A stretch of 64,000 nucleotides of DNA from Perkinsus olseni (Eukaryota; Perkinsozoa; Perkinsida; Perkinsidae). The DNA lies in NCBI GenBank assembly GCA_013115135.1, contig JABANP010000047.1, positions 145,781 through 209,780 of the forward strand. The letters are read 5' to 3'. Below the pieces are notes generated by a model. That model saw only the letters and a list, made by a program, of their open reading frames with translations. It was not told the origin of the DNA and did no database searches. The position numbers and the translations under genes were made by a program. This document shows positions 55,801 through 64,000 of the stretch, in pieces; position 1 is the first letter of the stretch, and each line of letters begins with the position of its first letter.

Positions 55801-58800
55801 CCGAACAGTAAGCATTATCTGTTGCAATTCTGGGCGCAGCTTGTGATGCCTATCATGAATGACAAGGATAAAACACCGGGGTTCCATACTAAATTAGAGG
55901 ACTACATCTACACCATTACTGTGAGGTAGTAATAACAAGTACCACACCAACCAGTAATTATCCCTGAGACATATCTTACGGAACGGCTAGGGATGTCTTT
56001 TAAAGGAATGGGAATATCTTTTTAAGGACTGGGAATATCTTCTTTAAGGACTGGGAATATCTTTTTTAAGGACTGGGAATATTTTCTTTAAGGACTGGGA
56101 ATATCTTTTTTAAGGACTGGGAATATCTTTTTTAAGGACTGGGAATATCTTTTTAAGGACTGGGAATATTTTCTTAAAGGACGGGGGATTTCGATTTAAC
56201 CTGTACATGAAGCATTACACTAGTTAGGAGTATGCTGTATTCACTTCCTCTGTACTCAGCTCTAGTCACAAAGCGTTGTTTGTCTTGCATTCGACAATGT
56301 AGATTTATTGGGCAAGATAAAGATATTCTCCTTCAGTTACATAGACTCGAGGCTGTTCCTGGCGGACATGGCAGCACGGGGCGAGGACTCGATGGATGAT
56401 GAGGGCTTTGAAGATGCTCTACAGGATGAAGTGTTGAGTAATATGTGCATGCGTGCTAGTACCACACCTTCCGCAAATTGCCTCTTTATTTAGGAGGGGA
56501 GCAATTGGATGTCATAGCCCAATTGGCGAGGTTGAATTATCAGAAGACAGCACAGCATGTAGTGCTCGGGAAGGGGGTTGGGGAAAGCTGTTGACTTATA
56601 TTTCCGAGAAAAGTTTGGTAGCGTAGACGATCGTGGGCCAGAGGTTGAACCTGGCAAGATACGAGTGAGGTTGAAGTCAGCGTATCTTGATATTACCGTT
56701 TGGTGACTCTGGTCCACGTGGAACTCGCAGGGGTTTAGAACTCGGGCTTGAGAAGCGAGCTTGCTTGTCCAGCATTATAGTCTGATTGCAGGCGTCGCGC
56801 GCGATTGAGGGTCTTCTGGTGGAGAGGAGCATGTTCTTGATATGCTATGAAACGTATCTTCGGCCAGGTCTTGGAATTGTTCGGAGGTTGCACATCGGAA
56901 GCTAACGTGAATGAACACAAACTAGCATGGTTGGTATATATTATGGGAGCACTTGTTGGTGGAAATACTGGAAGTGAGTATCAAAAGTTGAAGCATGGAA
57001 GATACAAAATGGGTTGGATTTTAGGCACAAGCAGTATGAGGGCTCAACAGCAACAGCAACCAAGTGGCTCTCAACCTCTGCATGTAGGAATAACAGCAAA
57101 GTCCCTCGTGGTATTCTTTCTTGCCACCGACTCTTATAATTTCTCGAAGACGAATCCTGCAGGTTATCAACGGTGAAATTGCTGGCCGGGTGTTCTCGCT
57201 GATGAACCAAACGGACGCTAATACGAACCTGCCACCGGAATCTAAGGACCCAACGAATTTAGAAACCCTTGAACTTTCGTAAGGGAATCTTTCCCGTGCG
57301 TGGAGTATCTTAGGTTGACTCTTGGCAGATATCTTTATTTCATGGAACAGTTCAGGAAGGTTTATATTGGGGAGCATGCGAGGCAGCTGTCAGCTAGTAA
57401 TAATATCTGGCGTGGAGGGCAAGTTGTGTCGTGGGGCTTCTGGACTGGTGATTCCTAAATCGTACTTTGAGAATGTTATCATCACTTGAAGAAGGGATTC
57501 ACTTTATGGCGACGGCCTCGGCGATTATCCTCGCCCTCAGTAATCCTTAATATTGGAATATTATCCGGTTTCGCGGGAGTCTTCTGAGGGGAATGCCACA
57601 GCTCTTCACACGGATGGCGAGAACACGGGACGCTTCTTGGACCAGGGAACGCTCTTCTCATCCATCCGAGCAGTTTTCTCTTGAAAATTTCTATACTTGA
57701 GTTCCAGCAAATTCGATAATTCCCGTACTCCTCAAAAATAAGTCTCTTAATAGTTTCCCTATTTAGAGTTCTTTGTAGTTGGTCATTTCCGTATGTGTGC
57801 CAGTAGGCTACTCGTACCGTCGCTTAGGTGCACCCCCGTCTGCCTTGTCACGTGGAGACGTTTCGATGGCCTCGTCTGAGAATCCGAGTAGAGTGGTGCA
57901 GGAGAGAGTTTGTAAGTCGAGGAATCTGAGGTTGATGCTTGATTGATACGAATAAGGTACGGTGCTTGGTTTGAAGGATGAAGATGCTATTCTTGGAATA
58001 TTGATCAAGAAGATCGTTACCAACCTGCAGCATCGATACACACTGGAGGCCGTCCTCAAGAGTAATAATTTCGTGGCGCACGAGAAAAGGTCATTTCAAA
58101 ATGAATGCAGAAAATTGTAATCTCCGTGGATTTCCTTTTTTTGCTGCGGAGTTTTGGATTTTTGTCCGCAAAAAAGTAGAATTTTTGACCAGTTTTTTCT
58201 TTTCAGGGACCCTTGCGTATTTCTATGAGTTGGCAGCTGGTGTGAACATCGTGCATTCCGTTGACAAGATGAGTCCACATCTCATCATCAGTGGGAAGCT
58301 GTTGCTCAAGAATGATACTGTAATAGCCGGAGGGTCGGGGGAACGCTCACTTCGGCACCGCCGTCCTTGGGGAGAGGCTCACCGGTGTCTTGTAGTAGTT
58401 TGCAAGATGCCGGGGAGCATAGATCGCTAGCAAATACTGAGGGAGCTTCATTGTTGGCAATAGTTGAATACCGTTACACGGGTTGCGGGCATTTCTCTTC
58501 TGTGCTTGGCTGGAGGCTTCATGGTATCTTGTAGTACTTGAATAATGGCGGGAAGTGTTTTGGAGACATTTGTAGTTCTCGTGGGGTTCCCGTGTCCTGT
58601 GTTATCGTCCTGCTGAGGGCTCTGTAGTGCAAAAATGCATTTTGGGCTTTCGTGTATTGGTCACTTCAAGGAGTGTCTTCCGAATGCTTTTCGTTTTTTT
58701 TGATGTTGTGTAACCGTTCAGGTTCGTCATTTGATGGCAAATCATGCCAGCTCTACTTTGGGATTCCTTCATGCTGGCCCAAAATACGGACGATATCGTA

Positions 58801-60991
58801 ACGATTATAGGAGGGTAAAGAATTCCTCTTGCGGACTTCTTCCCTCAGGTACGCAATACTACGCGACTCTTGGGAAGCTGCTGTTCATGGAGTGTCGAGA
58901 TGGCAGCACCAGCACGACTGCATTGGAGACTTTCAACACTTTCATGATGCCCCAATATCAGGTGGGAAAAATTTTGGAAAAATATCTGGAAAATGGGAAA
59001 ATTTTTGGTGCAGGTTTTGGAGCAGCTTTGGCAAGCTGCTAACACCGGGGACGGATCGGCACTCCGCAGCGAGCAGCTGAGGCTGCCGCTGATTGGACTC
59101 TGCCGAGATTTGAGAGGAATCTGCCAGGCTTGTGTGTCACACGATATGTAATAATGGGCGATTTATTGACGAATCAGGAATTTTTGGCGCTTGTTTAATC
59201 GTTTGGAAGGTACACGATCTTGTTTAACTGGTTGGTGGACAACCCGAAGCAGCCGCAGAACTGCAAGATAACCGTCTTCTCGGCAGCACTCAACTTCTAC
59301 TGGGATGATCCAGAAGTCACAACTCCCCTCCTGAAATTTGTAAGCCGCGGGTTCGATACCTGGTATTGACATTGGATTTTTTTCCCTCGAGAGTGTTAGG
59401 TATCTTGCAATCTTGCAATTTCTCAACGTCGTGGCTTGTTCTCAGGTGGCTGAGTTCGTATATAACAAGGCGCAGCGTATCAACTTCGACCAGAACTCCC
59501 CCAATGGTATCCTCCTCTTCAGAGAGGCATCTAAGATACTGGTAGCATACAGTCAGAGGATGCTGCAACGTGAACAGAGTCAAGTACTATTGCAAGGGGG
59601 TGGCAGTGGTCACCTGGGTGCGTTCCTTGACCTCGATTCCGAGCGGGTCGTCATAGATCATGAATTCGGCTTCCCTCGACTATGGAAGGTCGAACTCGCT
59701 GAGTAGGTTGTTTTTTGGAAAGAGATATGGAACTTTGAATCTTCGATTCTTTTGCTTGGGATTTGGCGACCTTTGTCCGTGTGTTAAACGGACGATTCTC
59801 GCGTGATGTGGTATGTTGGATGGGGTGTAGTGCTTGTAAGGGAGTATCTTTGGCGAGGTTGACCTCTTTGGTTTCAGCCGGTGTACAAAGATATTTATCG
59901 TGAGAAGTACAAGGGCATCGGATGTGTGTTGGAGCTCTTCAGCAACGCGCTTCACGGCAACTACACAAACTTTGGTGTCTTTGAACTGTAATATCGAGGG
60001 CGGGGTTCGAACTATGGGCCTTCGGGATGTCAGCAAGGGTTGTTATCGTTCTGAGCTATTCGAGCGGTTGCAGGTATAATGACAATTCGTTGTCGATGTC
60101 ACTCTCGTTGGCATTGAAGTTATGCATGTCAATTCCGATAGCGGATCTGATGAGCTACTTGAAGTGTCTCAAACCGTAAGCCGCGAATTCTGTTAATTTT
60201 CGGCAACTTTTTTCTTTGTAGGTTCTTCATGTTCTTGGAGTTGGCCACGAGGAATCATGCGAAGTTAGTTTGCGAAGTTGCCGAGTCCGCGGAGCATCTA
60301 GGTAACCTTAATCGATCACTGGGGCGAGCGCTATTTGCTTTTGTCAATATCGTCGTGTTCAGCTGGCCTGATTCGGGCGTTGGAGGAAGGACTCACGTCG
60401 TTTGATTCGAGCGTTTGCATGCAGTGCTGCGCCAGCATTGACAACCTCTGCACATTCTTCTACGATATTGCTCACACTGGAGTGGGGTCTTCAGTTGGAG
60501 GAGGTAACTGTTATGAAACGGTTGATCGATTTGTAATTGTTATTTTTATTGCTAGGTACGGCTGCTACTGCTGAGGATGTGGCGCGGGTGACTCAAGGGT
60601 TGTTGGTACCTGGCGGACCAGTCGACGCGGAACTGCGAAGGGTGTTAAATTTGATGCTCCAATTGATAATGGCGGGAGAGTTCAATTCGACCTGGAGTAT
60701 ATCGAGACCGATATTGGCGTTGATTCTAATGTGAGGGGGTGCACGATTTGGGAGAGATTTGGTATGCGAAATTTGTGCATAGGTACAAAGACACGTATAC
60801 ACAAGCTCAGGAGTTGATAGTGAGGCAGCAGCCCACAGAAGATCGCCAACAGTAAGCGGCCGATCTGTCGATTCTTGCGCTCTTCCAGTTCCTCAACGCA
60901 GGTACGTTGGCAAGTGCTTCTCTGAGCTGATGGTGGGTGTGACGGATAGCCTTCAAACGAAAAATCGCGATCACTTCACGCGGAATATGTA
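52847..60991 (+). CDS. Exportin-7 (RanBP16)-like nuclear transport receptor
   Basis: ATG 52847 (LAQFERLCTEFYNPP) starts an importin-beta-type N-terminus. More than 20 exons follow along 8 kb and match exportin-7 in order: YVLANSSNQQALVFAS; FLCRIVKLSW (near 53740); SFRDIALPQIF (54212); LQLAYNCLSFDFMG (54376); FKELKQ and YGFTIDAIKNWQ (55610-55740); HYLLQFWAQLV; HKLAWLVYIMGALVGG (56920); YFMEQFRKVYIGEHA; FDQNSPNGILLFREASKILVAY (59480); NFGVFELY; QTKNRDHFTRN. Exportin-7 is a broad-specificity Ran-dependent carrier that moves cargo in both directions. Many introns are 46-60 nt, but several are 85-410 nt and hold repeats. ATG-TAA at 60989-60991 may be the stop or a GTAAGT donor, so a last exon could be missing. 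Confidence 0.88.
53247..53271. repeat. Perfect 12+1+12 palindrome in an exportin-7 intron
   Basis: GGTTGACCTCAG, a single central C, then the exact reverse complement. It sits in intronic DNA between the second and third coding exons, close to an outer GTGATAAC/GTTATCAC pair. Confidence 0.85.
55625..55670 (+). repeat. Intronic repeat, family I (46-nt exportin-7 intron)
   Basis: It contains GGTCAATCTAAGATACGCCC, matching the GTCGACCTAAAGATAC core with a few changes. Sense orientation. Confidence 0.5.
55992..56187 (+). repeat. 20-22-bp minisatellite in an exportin-7 intron
   Basis: Nine head-to-tail units of type GAATATCTTTTTTAAGGACT plus GG, varying mainly in T-run length, inside an intron of about 410 nt. 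Confidence 0.9.
56974..57020 (-). repeat. Intronic repeat, family I (antisense to exportin-7)
   Basis: Read on the minus strand: TTTTGTATCTTCCATGCTTC and TTTTGATACTCAC. This is the same order as the 49834 copy but inverted relative to its host gene; the intron itself starts GTGAGTATC. Confidence 0.6.
57279..57328 (+). repeat. Intronic repeat, family I (antisense; 50-nt exportin-7 intron)
   Basis: It contains GGAGTATCTTAGGTTGAC, the reverse complement of the GTCGACCTAAAGATAC core with two changes. Confidence 0.6.
58067..58080 (+). repeat. Intronic repeat, family II (sense)
   Basis: The exportin-7 intron at about 58062-58207 begins GTAATAATTTCGTGGCGC, identical over 18 nt to the start of the DHHC intron at 26563. 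Confidence 0.7.
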
Positions 60992-61568
60992 AGTGTTGGC
61001 ATCCGGGAGGTCCCTGGTTCGAATCTTGGCGGGGATGCTTTTCACGGAAGGTACCACTTTGCCCAGGCAGTGCGGTCTACTTCCTAGAAGTACTATAAAG
61101 CTGATAATGACGACGTTACTGTTAAAAACAACAACTGGACTACGCTGACTGTTGATGCGAGTTTCCTTTCAATGTCGTGATAGAGTTGGGTTCAGTGCTA
61201 CAAGAATTAAGCTTCGGAGATTCGTCCAATTAAGTAGTGTTGCCCCGTGGTTACATATCGTTAATGACTACCAACTGGGTGCGAAGAGCTGAAGTGCATT
61301 CAGTTGATCACCATCTCCGCAGGAACGCAGCTGTGAGTGGGAACTGGCATCTCTCCTAACTCCACTCGTCACTGACGAGTCGTCAGTCCTTCTGCACAAG
61401 CGTGTTGGAATGGCAGGGATGGATCGTTTAAGCCTTGATAGACGCTAGTTATGGAGGGGCGTAGAGTCCGCGCCCCATACCGTGTCTTCCGATATTTCTG
61501 GTCCACTCAAACACTCTCAACCCCGCAGCACTGTCTCTATAAACATCTCGGGAACATGTCCAAAATCT
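60992..61568. other. Convergent intergenic region
   Basis: It lies between the 3' ends of exportin-7 (plus) and a secreted-protein gene (minus). It contains GGTTCGAATCTT just after the exportin-7 end and a 17-nt palindrome at 61371-61387. No gene seen. Confidence 0.4.
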
Positions 61569-62429
61569 TCATATACTCTTGAGTTTCCCGACCTCTCCAG
61601 CTAGCTGCAATGCCTTGGCCATCTTGTCATTGAGGAATCTCTTCATCCAATCCCATCCAGCCTGGTATCCTTCAGGAGGGGTCCTCTCTAGCAGATCGAT
61701 CATGAGCGTGCACGTCACGTCATCCTTGGGATCCGTAGATACCTTCATGATCATGTCGGTCAAGTTGTCGGACAAGGGGAAAATGTTGGCAACCCTGCTC
61801 GGCATGTCGATCAAATTTGCTTTGATCTCCCCTTCACGGTCCGGGTCTTGGAAAAGGATAGTAGTCCATTTGCTGGGACGTATACTGAGGCTCGATAAAA
61901 GTGTAAATTATCAGGAGGTGATGACCATGAAAATTACCTAGCGCTGAAGTAAAGCTGTAGTGGGTCAGTCACCCTCCAGGAGACGGTCTGAATATCGTCC
62001 TCCCAAGACACGGTAATATCACCGTCTACATAGCGACCAACACACCTTTTTGGCTGAGCTTCGATCTGCGACAGAACGAAGCTGTTATAGCCTTAGGGGA
62101 ATGCCATGTGTGGCAACTGTTGCACCTTCCGTGAGAAGCTCATTAACTTGGACAACTTATTTGTCTGGCTTGATAGTATCAAGTTGATACTAGGCCGGTC
62201 AGCTTGGATACTTGCTTGCTTAGCTTAGTCACTTCACTGGCCAAGTTAGCCACTTGAACGTACACGTTCATGCCCTTCGGTTCCTGTCCATGCGGATTGG
62301 TATAATCACCCCTCACCTGAGGACGGACTGTTGCTGAGTTACTCTCACCTTTGGGTTAGCCTGCAGGGCCAAGGTCATTGCTGTAAGAGTCAGCACGAAT
62401 GATAATACATGGATGATGAGGGTGGTCAT
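61569..62429 (-). CDS. Secreted protein, paralogue A
   Basis: ATG 62429 opens a typical signal peptide (MTTLIIHVLSFVLTLTAMTL). Further exons encode a heptad-like linker (LASEVTKLSKQVSKLT), then CVGRYVDGDITVSWEDD...WRVTDPLQLYFSA. After an intron of about 53 nt come RPSKWTTILFQDPDREGEIK, NIFPLSDNLTDMIMK and a helical C-terminus (WMKRFLNDKMAKALQLAGEV). The whole plan, including exon order, matches paralogue B 660 bp away. Exon junctions near 62175 are not fully resolved because of a 17-nt palindrome. No known domain; the signal peptide and coiled segment suggest a secreted multimeric protein, possibly host-directed if the organism is a parasite (inference). Confidence 0.65.
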
Positions 62430-63087
62430 AATCTCACGAGGGATGATATCACTGATTATCCGAGGGTTCGGACCTGACACTGTGTATTCTGGCGGGGTCG
62501 AATGACTCTCGCGTGGCAACGCTAGCAAGGGAGCAGCAAGGACGATTCGACATCTTCCATCATCTACCGATTGCGCGTCTCCTAACTCGCCATCTGGTGG
62601 GCCTCAAATATTGCAAGAGTCTCTTGAATGATTTGGCACACAACAGTTGGTTTTTCAATCATGCCTGAGGATGGATTCTTCACTTTTCTGAGCCAGAATT
62701 CCTGCTAGCCGAATTGAAGCTCGCATGAATTCCCGACGTGTGGTGAGAGAAGTCATCGGTTGGAGGCCCTTCGATCCTCAAGAAGCTGTGGACGGTCACC
62801 TGGTAACTATGAAATCGCCTTGGATACTCTGATAGAAGGAGACTGCGAAAGGTTGACATCGACAGCAGTCTCGTCTCCAAATAAGTACGGGGCCTCCGGA
62901 GCCGAATGAGCCGCACAGGGCTCAGTAGTGTCCCCCCCCCCAGGAAAAAGAGCACCGTAGATGTCTTGGGATAGGCCCACACTTCCGTGTCCGATACTCT
63001 TTCCAATTAGTGATATACAACACCACATCATAATCTTAGATAAACATGAACATCACAGCGTCATCAAGTTATCATGATCAATACACT
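62430..63087. other. Spacer between the secreted-protein paralogues
   Basis: No gene is supported; it holds a C10 run near 62933 and short ORFs only. Confidence 0.4.
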
Positions 63088-63951
63088 TCAAGGCTTGATG
63101 CTTCCATATTCCCTGGCCAGTTCAAATGCTCTATCCATCTTGGCAACTAGGAAGTCCGCCATCCAATTCCTTCCAGGTTGGACACTCGGAGGAGGAGTTC
63201 CTTGAATGGTATTGATGAGACTTGAGCAGTCATATTCATACATATCCCAGTTTTCCAATGCCTGGTTGATCGTGTCGACCAAGTGGGCAATGGGATAGAT
63301 TTCGGCGAACTTATCTTTGATCTCTTCGAATGTCCCCCGTATTTCGGCAGCAGACTTGCGGTCGCCGTCCCAAAACCTGATACCTGCACCTCCCATGACT
63401 TGTACCCTGAAAACACAGCCGCTCGATCTGGTTAATGAGCCATACAACAACTGTGTACGTAGAGTACTCAGTTGATAGGGATTTAGCTAGTTGAAGATGA
63501 TTACTACCAAGATGAGAAGGCCATCTCTCGTGGTTCATTCACGGACCAGCGAAAGTGGTGTTTATGCAAAGCAGAGCTCACTGCCAGGTCACCGTCAATG
63601 TAGCGAGCTTCGCACTCTCCACGGCGCACCTTAATCTAGAATGGCAAGATGAATGGGCGATAGCTTTGGACAGTTAATGCTACTGTCCAGTTATGGTTAG
63701 CGGTACCTTTTGGGTGAATTGTATTAACTTGGACATCCGATCGTTCAACTTGGACATTTCGTTCAACAGCCTATCGTACTTATCCGACCCAGAACTATCA
63801 TCCTCCTGATCAACAGGAGTTTATGATGAACTTCGACGGGGCGGGAATCCCGCCGCGGGATTACCTTTGAGTTATTAGTGGCAGTTTGCAGGGCCCTCAC
63901 TGAGGTGAAAATCGACAGCAATAGTAAGGAGAAGGACGCGATGTTAACCAT
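63088..63951 (-). CDS. Secreted protein, paralogue B
   Basis: ATG 63951 opens a signal peptide (MVNIASFSLLLLSIFTSVRA). Then come a coiled segment (DKYDRLLNEMSKLNDRMSKL), CEARYIDGDLA, a core (MGGAGIRFWDGDRKSAAEIR, then IYPIAHLVDTINQAL) and a C-terminal helix (WMADFLVAKMDRAFELAREY) ending at 63088. It aligns with paralogue A in every block (ARYIDGD/GRYVDGD, DxDR, TPPP/TPPE, W(M)..F). Introns are short. The two genes are tandem and on the same strand. Function unknown. Confidence 0.66.
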
Positions 63952-64000
63952 TGCGCAGGGAGGGGAGAAAAACTACTGATGGACCGGCCGTTGTGAGCCA

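Noticed and set aside
55992..56187. Nine regularly spaced repeats as a CRISPR-like array
   Set aside because: Head-to-tail minisatellite without unique spacers, within an intron.
1..64000. A dinoflagellate-type spliced-leader gene
   Set aside because: I looked for the leader core (a TTTTGGCTCAAG-like run) on both strands and found no match.

Overview
This is nuclear DNA of a gene-dense protist. Nearly every conserved eukaryotic gene here is broken by GT-AG introns of only about 40-60 nt (41, 42, 44, 49, 49 and 55 nt in one gene at 8.4-10.6 kb). Those introns, together with tandem lineage-specific families on one strand and alveolate-type membrane proteins, point to an alveolate. Perkinsus (Perkinsozoa) is my best guess, at moderate confidence and without a database check.

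Layout. 1-8 kb: three tandem minus-strand sugar-phosphate/phosphate antiporters of the OPA/SLC37 type, with gene-conversion traces. 8.4-10.6 kb: a multi-exon Cys-rich membrane protein. 10.65-10.82 kb: a TA-flanked MITE. 11.1-12.8 kb: a Gln-rich coiled-coil protein. 14.3-15.0 kb: a weak double-stranded-RNA-binding-like gene. 15.6-24.4 kb: five tandem copies of an undescribed four-repeat protein; four copies carry single-nucleotide frame breaks and three start with an N-myristoylation-like Met-Gly. 24.6-27.1 kb: a DHHC palmitoyltransferase, divergent from copy 5 of that array. 27.2-32.2 kb: a PX-like membrane protein and an acidic protein containing a minisatellite. 32.4-41.0 kb (minus): bestrophin-like channel, small membrane protein, a large RAD5/HLTF-like translocase, small membrane protein. 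42.6-44.2 kb: TIR-like membrane protein. 45.4-49.2 kb: ROMO1/Mgr2-like protein and a FIG4-type SAC phosphoinositide phosphatase. 49.7-51.2 kb: unknown coiled-coil gene. 52.55 kb: tRNA-like sequence. 52.8-61.0 kb: exportin-7 with more than 20 exons. 61.6-64.0 kb: two paralogous secreted proteins.

The main unexplained signal is in the introns. Three short sequence families (I: GTATCTT...GGTCGAC; II: AATTTCGTGGCGCGCGAC; III: TCTGACACCTCTAG) recur inside introns of unrelated genes and in both orientations relative to transcription. That is what introner-like (intron-generating) elements would look like. The second candidate is the tandem array at 15.6-24.4 kb, a possible lipid-anchored repeat family with an unusual frameshift pattern.

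I had no tools. Splice sites are read by eye, gene ends are often uncertain, and start codons given are true ATGs unless stated.
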